Source: Xanthomonas euroxanthea
Lineage (GTDB): Bacteria > Pseudomonadota > Gammaproteobacteria > Xanthomonadales > Xanthomonadaceae
Length of the DNA: 64,000 bases
Direction of reading: 5' to 3'
Assembly: GCF_900476395.1 (NCBI RefSeq)
Contig: NZ_UIHB01000007.1
Span: forward strand, 62,001-126,000
Made by a program: the position numbers and the translations under genes. The notes under the pieces were generated by a model. It saw only the letters and a list, made by a program, of their open reading frames with translations. It ran no database searches and had not been told where the DNA came from. How positions within the stretch are numbered: position 1 is the first letter of the stretch; each line of letters begins with the position of its first letter. Positions 36,241 to 44,555 of this stretch are shown here, in pieces.

Positions 36241-37560
36241 ATGCAAACCAAATGGAAGAACCATCTCGTCAATCTGCTGTCGGTCGTGGCGCTGGCCGCC
36301 GGGCTGGGTGTGTGGATCGCATTGCCCTGGATCGGCGTGCTGGTCATCGCAGCGTTGCTGGCGGTGTGGCTGCTGGCCACACGCAGCGGCCGGCTGTCAC
36401 TGGCCGCCGCACGCATCGGCATCGCCACGCTGCCGCAACGCTGGGGTGCCAGCTCGGTGATCGTGGTCGGCATCGCCGGTGTGGTCGGCGTGCTGGTGGC
36501 GATGCTGGCGATGGGCCAGGGCTTCCAGGCCACGCTCAACAGCACCGGCGACGACACCACCGCCATTGTGTTGCGCGGCGGCTCCCAGGCCGAGACCAAC
36601 TCGGTGATCACGCGCGAGCTGGTGCCGCTGATCAGCAGCCTGCCCGGCATCGCCGCCGATGCCAGGGGCCGCCCGCTGCTGTCGCCGGAGCTCTCGCAAG
36701 TGGTCAACATCGCCTCCAAGTCCGATGGCACCGACGTCAACGCGCAGGTGCGTGGCGTGGGCGAACAGGCCTGGGCGGTGCACGCCAAGGTCAGGCTGGT
36801 GCAGGGCCGGCGCTTCACCACCGGCCTGCGCGAGATCGTGGCCGGCAAGGGCGCGTTGAATCAGTTCCGTGGCTTGGAGCTGGGCAGGACGCTCACCCTC
36901 GGCAGCCAGCAATGGACCGTGGTCGGCGTGTTCGCCTCCGGCGATGCGCACGATTCGGAGCTGTGGACCGACGCGCAGACGCTGGCCACCACCTACAACC
37001 GCAGCGCCTATCAGTCGATCAGCGTACGCACCACCGGCAAGGCCGGTTTCAGCCAGTTCAAGACCGCCATGGCGGCCGACCCGCGGCTCAAACTGGATGT
37101 CGAAACCACCCGCGCCTACTACGGCAAACAGGGCGGCGGCTTGAACAGGTTGATCAGCGTGCTGGGCACGGTGATCGGCGCGATCATGGCGGTGGGCGCG
37201 GTGTTCGGCGCGCTCAACACCATGTATGCGGCAGTGGCCACGCGGGCGCGCGAGATCGCCACGATGCGCGCGATCGGCTTTCGCGGCACGCCGGTGATCA
37301 TGGCGCTGATGCTGGAGACCATGCTGCTGGCACTGCTGGGCGGCCTGCTCGGTGGCTTGATCGCCTGGGCCATCTTCAATGGCTACAGCGTGTCCACGCT
37401 GGGCAGCAACTTCAGCCAGATCGTGTTCCAGTTCAAGGTCTCACCGGAGCTGTTGTGGAGCGGGCTGAAATGGGCGCTGGGCATTGGCCTGGTCGGCGGG
37501 CTATTTCCGGCCTTGCGCGCGGCGCGGTTGCCGATCACGACGGCCTTGCGTGAGGTGTAG
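36241..37560 (+). CDS. ABC transporter permease, FtsX family (second subunit)
   Basis: A 439-residue permease of the same fold: two N-terminal hydrophobic segments, a periplasmic domain (about 95-310), and the C-terminal FtsX core (ATRAREIATMRAIGFRGTPVIMALMLETMLLALLGG). The start at 36241 is placed seven bases after AGGAG; ATG at 36235 would be too close to it. Similar to the previous gene but longer by about 50 residues, with an extra N-terminal helix pair. Confidence 0.92.
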   Translation: MQTKWKNHLVNLLSVVALAAGLGVWIALPWIGVLVIAALLAVWLLATRSGRLSLAAARIGIATLPQRWGASSVIVVGIAGVVGVLVAMLAMGQGFQATLNSTGDDTTAIVLRGGSQAETNSVITRELVPLISSLPGIAADARGRPLLSPELSQVVNIASKSDGTDVNAQVRGVGEQAWAVHAKVRLVQGRRFTTGLREIVAGKGALNQFRGLELGRTLTLGSQQWTVVGVFASGDAHDSELWTDAQTLATTYNRSAYQSISVRTTGKAGFSQFKTAMAADPRLKLDVETTRAYYGKQGGGLNRLISVLGTVIGAIMAVGAVFGALNTMYAAVATRAREIATMRAIGFRGTPVIMALMLETMLLALLGGLLGGLIAWAIFNGYSVSTLGSNFSQIVFQFKVSPELLWSGLKWALGIGLVGGLFPALRAARLPITTALREV

Positions 37561-37561
37561 C

Positions 37562-37608
37562 GCGGGCCTTGGCCCGCCGGGAATCGGGAATCGGGAGTGG
37601 GGATTCGT
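37562..37608. repeat. Hairpin plus heptanucleotide repeat after the exporter operon
   Basis: GCGGGCC-TT-GGCCCGC (37563-37578) forms a tight hairpin two bases after the last permease stop and may terminate transcription. It is followed by GGGAATC units (37579-37608), the same family as at 19372 and 24854. Confidence 0.7.
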
Positions 37609-37744
37609 GACAGCCAAAGCGGAGCAAGTGCGCTGCTGCGGCTGAACCTAGTGCAGGCTGTCATCGTTTTGTCACTGCAGTGCGGTAGATGCGCGGGCGG
37701 GCAGGCCGTAGGCTGCTCGGCCGTTGCATCCATCGATCGTGCCC

Positions 37745-38860
37745 ATGACGCGCCTGATTCTGCTGGCCTGCGCCTGCCTGTGGCTGGCCGGCTGTTCTTC
37801 GTCCTCCACCTCGCTCAGCGAACGCCTGGTTGCGCCCGGCGGCACTTCGCCATTGCTGGATGCCGAGCGCATTGCCGCCACCATCGCCACGGTGCCCAAC
37901 CGCAGCGGGCATGTGGTCACGCGCGACCAGGTGCCGATCTTCTGGCGCGCGATCGACCCCGGCCAGTACGCCATGCACTACCGCTATCTCGGCCAGCGCC
38001 ACGATCCGGCGCATGCGCTGGATGTGGATTTCAGTTTCAAGGTGCCCACCGCCCCCCCGCCGACGCCGCGCGGCACCGTGGTGCTGTTGCACGGCTGGAT
38101 GATGGATGGCGATTCGCTGCTGCCGTGGTCGCTGGAACTGGCCCAGGCCGGCTACCGGGTGATCACCATCGACCTGCGCAACCACGGCCATTCCGGCGGT
38201 GGCCCGTCCGGCTACGGCACGCGCGAATCCGACGACGTCATCGATGTGCTCGATGCGCTGCAGCCGCGCGGCGAGATCCGCGGCCCGCTGTACCTGTTCG
38301 GCATTTCCTACGGCGCCGCCACCGCGCTGTTCACCGCCGACAAGCTCGGGCCGCGCGTGACCGGCGTGGTGGCGATGGAATCCTTCGCCAACGCCGGGCG
38401 CGGCATTCGCGACATGGTGCCGCACCTGCTCGCCAGCCAACCGAACGGCTGGCGTGGGCAGGCGGTGGCCGCGTATGCGCGCTGGCGCTATGCCGACCAG
38501 GATCTCGATGCGGTAATCGCTGCCGCCGACCGCCAGCTGCAGCTGGATCTGGACCACGTCGATGTCGCGCACGCCCTGGCCGACACCCGCAGCTGCGTGC
38601 TGCTGGTGCATGGCGATGCCGATCAGCACATCCCGGTGGCGCATGGACGTGCGCTGGCGCTGGCCAGCCCGCGCGCGCACTACGTCGAGCTGCCCGGCGA
38701 AACCCATCTGAGCCTGCCGCTACGACTGGACCTGCTGGGCGGGCCGATCGACCAGTGGCTGGCGCAGACGCAGCAGGATCCGAATCACTGCCCTGCCCCG
38801 CAGGCACTGCCGACCTCCACGCTCGCGGTGGCGGCACCGGCGTCGGCGCCGCGCGGCTGA
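37745..38860 (+). CDS. Alpha/beta hydrolase lipoprotein
   Basis: A 371-residue exported hydrolase. The signal peptide ends in a lipobox (LWLAGC, Cys about 18), so it is lipid-anchored. The hydrolase core shows VVLLHGWMMDGDSLL, TIDLRNHGHS, nucleophile elbow FGISYGAATAL (Ser about 188), acid in VHGDADQHIP and His in GETHLS. Start at 37745 (MTRLILL) gives the signal peptide. The C-terminus is Ala/Pro-rich. It may be a lipase or esterase; no substrate evidence. Confidence 0.88.
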   Translation: MTRLILLACACLWLAGCSSSSTSLSERLVAPGGTSPLLDAERIAATIATVPNRSGHVVTRDQVPIFWRAIDPGQYAMHYRYLGQRHDPAHALDVDFSFKVPTAPPPTPRGTVVLLHGWMMDGDSLLPWSLELAQAGYRVITIDLRNHGHSGGGPSGYGTRESDDVIDVLDALQPRGEIRGPLYLFGISYGAATALFTADKLGPRVTGVVAMESFANAGRGIRDMVPHLLASQPNGWRGQAVAAYARWRYADQDLDAVIAAADRQLQLDLDHVDVAHALADTRSCVLLVHGDADQHIPVAHGRALALASPRAHYVELPGETHLSLPLRLDLLGGPIDQWLAQTQQDPNHCPAPQALPTSTLAVAAPASAPRG

Positions 38861-39112
38861 GGGCGGCCGACAAGAACCTTGCGCGGTCGGCAGGCCGGAG
38901 CGGACCGCACGCTCTCAGCCTGCGTATACGAAGGACATGCCGATTGCGGGCAGCGACCACGCCCGCATGGCACCGAGCGTAGTGCTCTGCTGGTCGCCCT
39001 GCATCCAGACGGGAAGTGGCCGGCGGCAGGCTGCACGGAGCGCGCAACCGCACTGCTGCCCGCCACGCGATGCCGTCGCTGCGCGCTCACCCCGAGCGCG
39101 CACCACCGATGC

Positions 39113-40024
39113 TCACGGCACCGCCACAGCCGGCCGCCGCGACCGCCACACGCTATCGCCGACGAACAGCAGCAGCCCGACCCAGATCGCGGCAAACCCG
39201 ATCGCGCGCCCCTGATCGAACGGCTCGTGGAAGAACCACACGCCCAGCAGCAACTGCAGGCTCGGCGCGATGTACTGCAGGATGCCCACCAACGACAGCG
39301 GAATCCGCCGCACGCCATACGCAAACCCGATCAGCGGCACCGCGGTCAACACGCCGCCGAAGATCAGCAACAGATCGGTGCGCAGGTCCCAGCCGCTCAG
39401 GAAGGCACCGCCGTGGCCCTGCTCGCCCCAGCCCGCCAGCAGCAGTGCCGGCACGAACAGATACACGCTTTCCACGCCCAGCCCGGCTACCGGATCCACC
39501 GCCACCAGCTTGCGCAGCAGGCCGTAGGCACCGAACGAGAGCGCCAGCCCCAGCGCGATCCACGGCGGTGCACCGGCATCCAGGGTCAGCCACAGCACGC
39601 CCACCGCCGCGCATACCACCGCCACCCATTGAATGCGCTGCAGGCGTTCCTTCAGCACCAGCACGCCCAGCAACACGCTCAGCAGCGGATTGATGAAATA
39701 GCCCAGGCTGGCCTCGATCACATGCCCGGCGTTGATCGCCCAGATGTACAGGCCCCAGTTGAACGCGATCGCCACGCTGCTGCCGGCCAGCATCCACAGC
39801 GCGCGCGGCTGCGTGGCGACAGCGCGCCACCAGCGCAGGCCCGAGGTGGCCAGCAACCACACCACCACCAGCAACGCACTCCAGACGATGCGGTGCGCGA
39901 TGATCTGCAGCGACGGCACCGCCTTGAGCAGATGCCAGTACAGCGGCACCAGGCCCCAGATCACGAAGGTCGATGCGGTGATCAGCAGTCCGCGGCGTGC
40001 CTCGATCGGCGAAACCACCGTCAT
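39113..40024 (-). CDS. rarD: EamA family transporter RarD
   Basis: A 303-residue ten-helix DMT-superfamily permease with two EamA repeats. The N-terminus GLLITASTFVIWGLVPLYWHLLK and the stretch AGHVIEASLGYFINPLLSVLLGVLVLKERL are RarD hallmarks. RarD is a predicted chloramphenicol-sensitive or metabolite exporter. It overlaps the upstream EamA gene by four bases. Confidence 0.92.
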   Translation of the reverse strand: MTVVSPIEARRGLLITASTFVIWGLVPLYWHLLKAVPSLQIIAHRIVWSALLVVVWLLATSGLRWWRAVATQPRALWMLAGSSVAIAFNWGLYIWAINAGHVIEASLGYFINPLLSVLLGVLVLKERLQRIQWVAVVCAAVGVLWLTLDAGAPPWIALGLALSFGAYGLLRKLVAVDPVAGLGVESVYLFVPALLLAGWGEQGHGGAFLSGWDLRTDLLLIFGGVLTAVPLIGFAYGVRRIPLSLVGILQYIAPSLQLLLGVWFFHEPFDQGRAIGFAAIWVGLLLFVGDSVWRSRRPAVAVP

Positions 40025-40917
40025 CGCCGCGCCTTTGCCAGCGTCACCACCAGCACGCCGGACAGGATCACCGCCATCGCACCGATGTCGTGCGCGCTGA
40101 AACGCTCATGCCCCAGCCAGGCGCCCAACGCCACCGCAATCACCGGGTTGACGTAGGCGTAGCTGCCTGCCAACGCCGGGCGCACGTGATGCAGCAGCCA
40201 CACGTAGGCGGTGAACGCCACGATCGAGCCGAACACGCACAGGTAGGCCACGGCCAGCAGCCCCTGCGAGGTCGGCAGGCGCTGTGGGCGTTCGCCGATC
40301 AGCAGGCCGGTGCCGACCAGCAACACGCCGCCGCACAGCATCTGCCCGGCGGCGGTCATGAACGGCGACGGCAGGTCGCGTCCGCGCGACCACACCGAGC
40401 CCAATGCCCAGCCGATCGGCGCGATCAGCAGCAACACCAGCCCGCCCGGCGAGGCGGTCAGGCTGCTGCCGGCATTGAGCCAGACCACGCCCAGAAAGCC
40501 GACCACGATGCCCAGCCATTCGCCACGGCTGGCGTGCTGCCCGCGCACGGCGCCGAACAAGGCCATCCACAGCGGCACCGACGCCACCGCGGTGGCAGCC
40601 AGGCCGGACGAGACGCTGCGCTCGGCCAGCACCACCATGCCGTTGCCCAGCAACAGCAGGGCCGCGCCCATCATCGCCACGTTCTTCCACTGCGCACGCG
40701 TCGGCGCGGCCACACCACGCCAGCGCAACACCGCATACAACACCGTGCCGGCCACGATGAAACGCGTCCCGGACACCATGGTCAGCGGCAGCGCGCCGCC
40801 TTCCAGCGCAAAGCGGATCGCCAGATAGGTCGAGCCCCAGACCACATAGACCAGCAACAAAGCGACAACGACCAGGCCGCTGCGCGCGGGCACAGCAGCA
40901 TCGTGTGAAGAGGACAT
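40021..40917 (-). CDS. EamA family drug/metabolite exporter (YedA-like)
   Basis: A 298-residue ten-helix permease with two EamA domains; VYVVWGSTYLAIRFALEG is the typical YedA start. Its end overlaps the start of rarD, so the two transporters are cotranscribed. They are likely exporters of amino acids or metabolites. The start at 40917 is followed by a short hydrophilic leader. Confidence 0.9.
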   Translation of the reverse strand: MSSSHDAAVPARSGLVVVALLLVYVVWGSTYLAIRFALEGGALPLTMVSGTRFIVAGTVLYAVLRWRGVAAPTRAQWKNVAMMGAALLLLGNGMVVLAERSVSSGLAATAVASVPLWMALFGAVRGQHASRGEWLGIVVGFLGVVWLNAGSSLTASPGGLVLLLIAPIGWALGSVWSRGRDLPSPFMTAAGQMLCGGVLLVGTGLLIGERPQRLPTSQGLLAVAYLCVFGSIVAFTAYVWLLHHVRPALAGSYAYVNPVIAVALGAWLGHERFSAHDIGAMAVILSGVLVVTLAKARR

Positions 40918-41034
40918 CGGAGATTGCCAAGTGCAGCAGAAGCTTCAATTCTAGATCACCTGCCCACGCCAACGGCTACGCCCTCAGGCCCCTGCCGCGT
41001 TATGGTGCGCAGTGATCCCCGGCTTGGAGTGCCC

Positions 41035-41418
41035 ATGCAGCGTCACGTCACCTGGTTGACCTTTGCCGCCCTGACCGTGTTATCGGCCAGTGCGTCGGCG
41101 CGCGTCCCCGAACCCTGGGAACCGAGCGGGCGCAAACTGCTCGAGGCCGGGCTGGACGGTTCGTTGGCGCCGGAAATCGCGCCCGAACAAACCGAACTCA
41201 AGGTCATGCTCTCGGCAAACCGCGCCGGCGCCTACCTGCTCGGCGTCGCCAGCAGCAGCTACCGCACGCACTGGTGCATGCCGGCCGGCAAAAGCGGCCC
41301 GCCGGATCTGCAGGCGATCATCGCCGATATCGGCGCGCTGCCGGATGCGCGCCTGGACGAGGCCGCACCCGCATTGATCGTACAGGCGCTGGCCAAGCGC
41401 TATCCGTGCCGCAAGTAG
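41035..41418 (+). CDS. Small secreted protein, Rap1a/Tai-like
   Basis: A 127-residue protein with a signal peptide (MQRHVTWLTFAALTVLSASASA). The mature part has two cysteines and a C-terminal pattern (YLLGVASSSYRTHWCMPAGK, then DLQAIIADIG, then ALIVQALAKRYPC) like the Rap1a/Tai immunity fold. In other bacteria Tai proteins neutralise type VI amidase effectors, but no effector gene is adjacent, and many Rap1a-domain proteins are not immunity proteins. The start at 41035 is set by the signal peptide. Confidence 0.8.
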   Translation: MQRHVTWLTFAALTVLSASASARVPEPWEPSGRKLLEAGLDGSLAPEIAPEQTELKVMLSANRAGAYLLGVASSSYRTHWCMPAGKSGPPDLQAIIADIGALPDARLDEAAPALIVQALAKRYPCRK

Positions 41419-41540
41419 CGGGCGGTCGCCAGAAGCAAGCTCGACACACACCATGCAATGGCCGGATGTGGTGCACATGCGCCGCGCGAATCGCTCGCCG
41501 CGCCGGCTTGGACGCACCAGGCGTTTGAACACCGCTGGCA

Positions 41541-43193
41541 TTACTTGCGCGCGGCATCGCTGCTGGCGCGGATCGCCTTGAACTCCGAACCGTCCTGCCA
41601 GCTCGGCCACTGCCGGCCGTTGGCCAGCGCCACGCCCACGTCGTAGACCAGGGTGGTGTCGGCCGCGTGGCCGCTGGCGTCCCATTGCGGGGTCCAGCGG
41701 TCGCAGGGCTGGTGATAGCATTCGGCAAAGTACTTGTCGCGCAGCGCCTTGCCGGCCGCCACGCCGCCTTCGAGCATGTCCAGACCGGGCCCTGCGGTGA
41801 TCGCCGGCACGCCCATGCGCGCAAAGGCGAAATGGTCGGCGCGGTAGAAGAAGCCCGCTTCCAGATTCGGGTCGGGCGAATAGCTGCGGCCGCGCGCCTT
41901 TGCCGCGGTTTCCAGATCGCCTTCCAGCGACACCCGTCCGCGTCCCCACGAGGCGATATCGCGGGTGGGGCCATCGGGGCTGAACATTTCCATGTTGAGC
42001 ACCGCCACGGTCTTGTCCAACGGCGCCAGCGGATGGGCGGCGTAGTAATTGGCGCCGAGCAGGCCCTTCTCTTCCGCCGTCAACGCGATGAAATACAGCG
42101 TGCGCTGCGGCTTGGGGCCGGCGGCAAACACGCGTGCCAGCTCCAGCACGCTGGCCACGCCGGTGGCGTTGTCCACCGCGCCACGCCGCACCGTGTCGCC
42201 GCCGGCATCGGCCTTGCCCATGCCGAACGCATCCCAGTGCGCGGAGAAGATCACCGTCTCGTCCGGATGCTGGCTGCCGGTGAGCTTGGCCACCACGTTG
42301 TGCGTGACCACGCGCTCGCGCTTGAGCTTGAAGTCCACCGACAGCGTCGCATCGCCCAACGCCATCGGTACGAAATCGCGCTGCTGCGCACGCTGCTTGG
42401 CCTGCGCAAAATCCAGCCCGGCGCGCTGGAACAGCGACGCCGCCAATGCCTGCTGCATCCAGCCACGCACCGGTACGTGCTGCGCCTTTGCATCGGCGTC
42501 GCTGCGTTCGATATCGAACAACGGCGACAGGCCCGAACTCTGCACCGTCGCCCAGCCGTACGCGGCCGGCGCAGTCTCGTGCACGATCAACACGCCGGCG
42601 GCGCCGCGACGCGCGGCCTCTTCGTACTTGTAGGTCCAGCGGCCGTAGTAGGTCACCGCCTTGCCATCGAAGGCGCCCGGCTGGCTGGATTCAAAGTCGG
42701 CATCGTTGATCAGCACCACCGCGATCTTGCCGCGCAGGTCTACGCCCTTGTAGTCGTCCCACTGCCGCTCCGGCGCGCTGATGCCGTAGCCCACGAACAC
42801 CAGCGGTGCATTCTTCAAGCGCACCGCGGCCTGCGGACGCAGGCTCTGCAAGGTCACATCGCTACCATTGACCAGCGCCTGGGTCTTGCCGCCGACACGC
42901 AGGCTGGCGTGCACCGGGCCGTCCACCTGCGCGCGTACCAAGGGCACCGCCTGGGTCCAGCCGCCCTGCTCGCCACCCGGCTGCAGGCCGCCGGCCTTGA
43001 ACTGCTCGACCAGGTAATCGACCGTGCGCTGCTCGCCGGCACTGGCCGGCGCACGGCCCTCGAACTCATCCGATGCCAGCAGGCGCACATGCCGCGACAG
43101 CGCTTCGGCATCGATGCCGCCACCGGGCAGATCGTTGGCGGCCTGCGCCACGCCTCCCACGAACAGGCAGGCGGACAACAACAGGATGCGCAT
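41541..43193 (-). CDS. M28 family metallopeptidase with PA domain (secreted)
   Basis: A 550-residue exported aminopeptidase-type enzyme. It has a signal peptide (MRILLLSACLFVGGVAQA), a protease-associated (PA) domain inserted at about 110-260, and a di-zinc M28 domain with ligands in FSAHWDAFGMG (His), GAVDNATG (Asp), ALTAEEKGLLGA (Glu) and a later His in FYRADHFAF. The start at 43193 is clear. It would cleave N-terminal amino acids from peptides in the periplasm or outside. Confidence 0.93.
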   Translation of the reverse strand: MRILLLSACLFVGGVAQAANDLPGGGIDAEALSRHVRLLASDEFEGRAPASAGEQRTVDYLVEQFKAGGLQPGGEQGGWTQAVPLVRAQVDGPVHASLRVGGKTQALVNGSDVTLQSLRPQAAVRLKNAPLVFVGYGISAPERQWDDYKGVDLRGKIAVVLINDADFESSQPGAFDGKAVTYYGRWTYKYEEAARRGAAGVLIVHETAPAAYGWATVQSSGLSPLFDIERSDADAKAQHVPVRGWMQQALAASLFQRAGLDFAQAKQRAQQRDFVPMALGDATLSVDFKLKRERVVTHNVVAKLTGSQHPDETVIFSAHWDAFGMGKADAGGDTVRRGAVDNATGVASVLELARVFAAGPKPQRTLYFIALTAEEKGLLGANYYAAHPLAPLDKTVAVLNMEMFSPDGPTRDIASWGRGRVSLEGDLETAAKARGRSYSPDPNLEAGFFYRADHFAFARMGVPAITAGPGLDMLEGGVAAGKALRDKYFAECYHQPCDRWTPQWDASGHAADTTLVYDVGVALANGRQWPSWQDGSEFKAIRASSDAARK

Positions 43194-43365
43194 CGGATTC
43201 ACGGCGTGGCCTTGCAACAGATAGATGACACACAGTTTACAAGCGCGCGCCCGCCACGGGACAGCAGACACGCCTTGCATACGCAACCTGCAACCTCTCG
43301 CCTGCCGCCGCAGGCCAGGCAACACATTCTCAAGAAAGCAACCTGCAAACGGTCTGGTGCGGTGT

Positions 43366-43454
43366 CCTCGCCGGTTGCGGGACCGCGTGGCGGCATGGAT
43401 TCCGCCACCGAGCCTCCACGGACGGGGTCACGGCGTGTCCCGCAAGCGGTGAGG
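43366..43454 (+). repeat. Palindromic intergenic repeat element, copy 4
   Basis: Terminal inverted repeats CCTCGCCGGTTGCGGGAC (43366-43383) and GTCCCGCAAGCGGTGAGG (43437-43454), 16 of 18 matching, and an internal hairpin GTGGCGG / CCGCCAC (43387-43408) with CATGGATT in the loop. It sits in the gap 43194-43553, which has no gene. Confidence 0.75.
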
Positions 43455-43553
43455 GCGCCGCACGCTCGACTGACTCGGCCTTTGACTGCAGCCACGCGAG
43501 GCTACGGCTCGCGACAGCGTTCGCCTGGTGGGGCGTTACCCGCTCCAGGCGCG

Positions 43554-44498
43554 CTAATTCGTACGCGTCGCGCGGTCCAGCCAGCAGGCCAGGCCCTGCG
43601 CGTTGAGTTCGATATCGGTACCCAGCAACTGCGCCACGCGCGCATCGTCCAGGCGGCAGCCGTGCAGGCGGGCGCGCTGCAGATACAGGTCGGTCAGCGC
43701 CTCCACCATGCAGCGATGGCGATCGGCGCGCTGCGCGCACGCCAGCGCGATGGCGGTCATCGCATGGATCTGCTCGACCAGCGCCTGCGCCAGCGGTGCC
43801 GGCGATTCGACCCGGCCGTAATGGGTGAGATACATCGCCTGCGGCGCGGCCTCCATCAGCCGCGCGATCGACTGCAGCATCGCCTCCGGCTCGAACTGCA
43901 CCGGCGAGGAGGTCGGCAGGATGAAGGCGCCCTGCGCGCTGTCGAGCTGGCGATACGACAGGCCGAAGGTGTCGCCAGTGAACCAGCTGCGGCTGCGCGC
44001 ATCCCACACGCACAGATGATGTCGCGCGTGGCCGGGCGTCTCGATGGTGCGCAGCGCGCGCTCGCCCAGCATCACGGTCTGTCCGTCGGCCGCTTCCACC
44101 ACGCGCTCGGCCGGTACCGGCACGATCGCCCCGTAGCTGCGCGCCATTTCCGCCTCGCCGTACACCGCCGTGGCACCGGCAATCAGCCGGGTCGGATCGA
44201 TCATGTGCGGCGCGCCGCGCGGATGCACCAGTACCCGCGCATTGGGCAGGTGCTGCAGCAAGGCACCCGCACCGCCTGCGTGATCCAGATGCACATGGGT
44301 CAGGATCAGCCAGTCCACCTGCGCAGGCGTCAGCCCGGCCGACTGCAACGCGGCCAGCATCTGCGGCACCGACAGCGAAGTGCCGCAATCGACGAAGGCA
44401 CCCCGTTGCGCCTCGACGATCAGGTACGCCGCATCGAACTGCACACCGCCAAAGCCGGTGTCGATGGTCTGGATGCTGGAATCAGCAATCGCTGTCAT
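43554..44498 (-). CDS. Metallo-beta-lactamase-fold hydrolase
   Basis: A 314-residue MBL-superfamily protein with the metal motif THVHLDHAGG (about 72-81), a further His in TPGHARHH, the Asp in WFTGDTFG and YLTHYG. It resembles glyoxalase II-like or Beta-lactamase_2-type hydrolases. The C-terminal 100 residues are an extra helical region. Substrate unknown. It follows trpS in the same direction at 57 bases. Confidence 0.9.
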   Translation of the reverse strand: MTAIADSSIQTIDTGFGGVQFDAAYLIVEAQRGAFVDCGTSLSVPQMLAALQSAGLTPAQVDWLILTHVHLDHAGGAGALLQHLPNARVLVHPRGAPHMIDPTRLIAGATAVYGEAEMARSYGAIVPVPAERVVEAADGQTVMLGERALRTIETPGHARHHLCVWDARSRSWFTGDTFGLSYRQLDSAQGAFILPTSSPVQFEPEAMLQSIARLMEAAPQAMYLTHYGRVESPAPLAQALVEQIHAMTAIALACAQRADRHRCMVEALTDLYLQRARLHGCRLDDARVAQLLGTDIELNAQGLACWLDRATRTN

Positions 44499-44555
44499 TG
44501 CTCCTCCACGGCTATGCGAGAGGCCCCAGTCTAGCCATGGGTTCCACGCATGTCG

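Noticed and set aside
19372..37608. Short regular repeats as a CRISPR array
   Set aside because: Units are seven bases with no unique spacers, and there are no cas genes.
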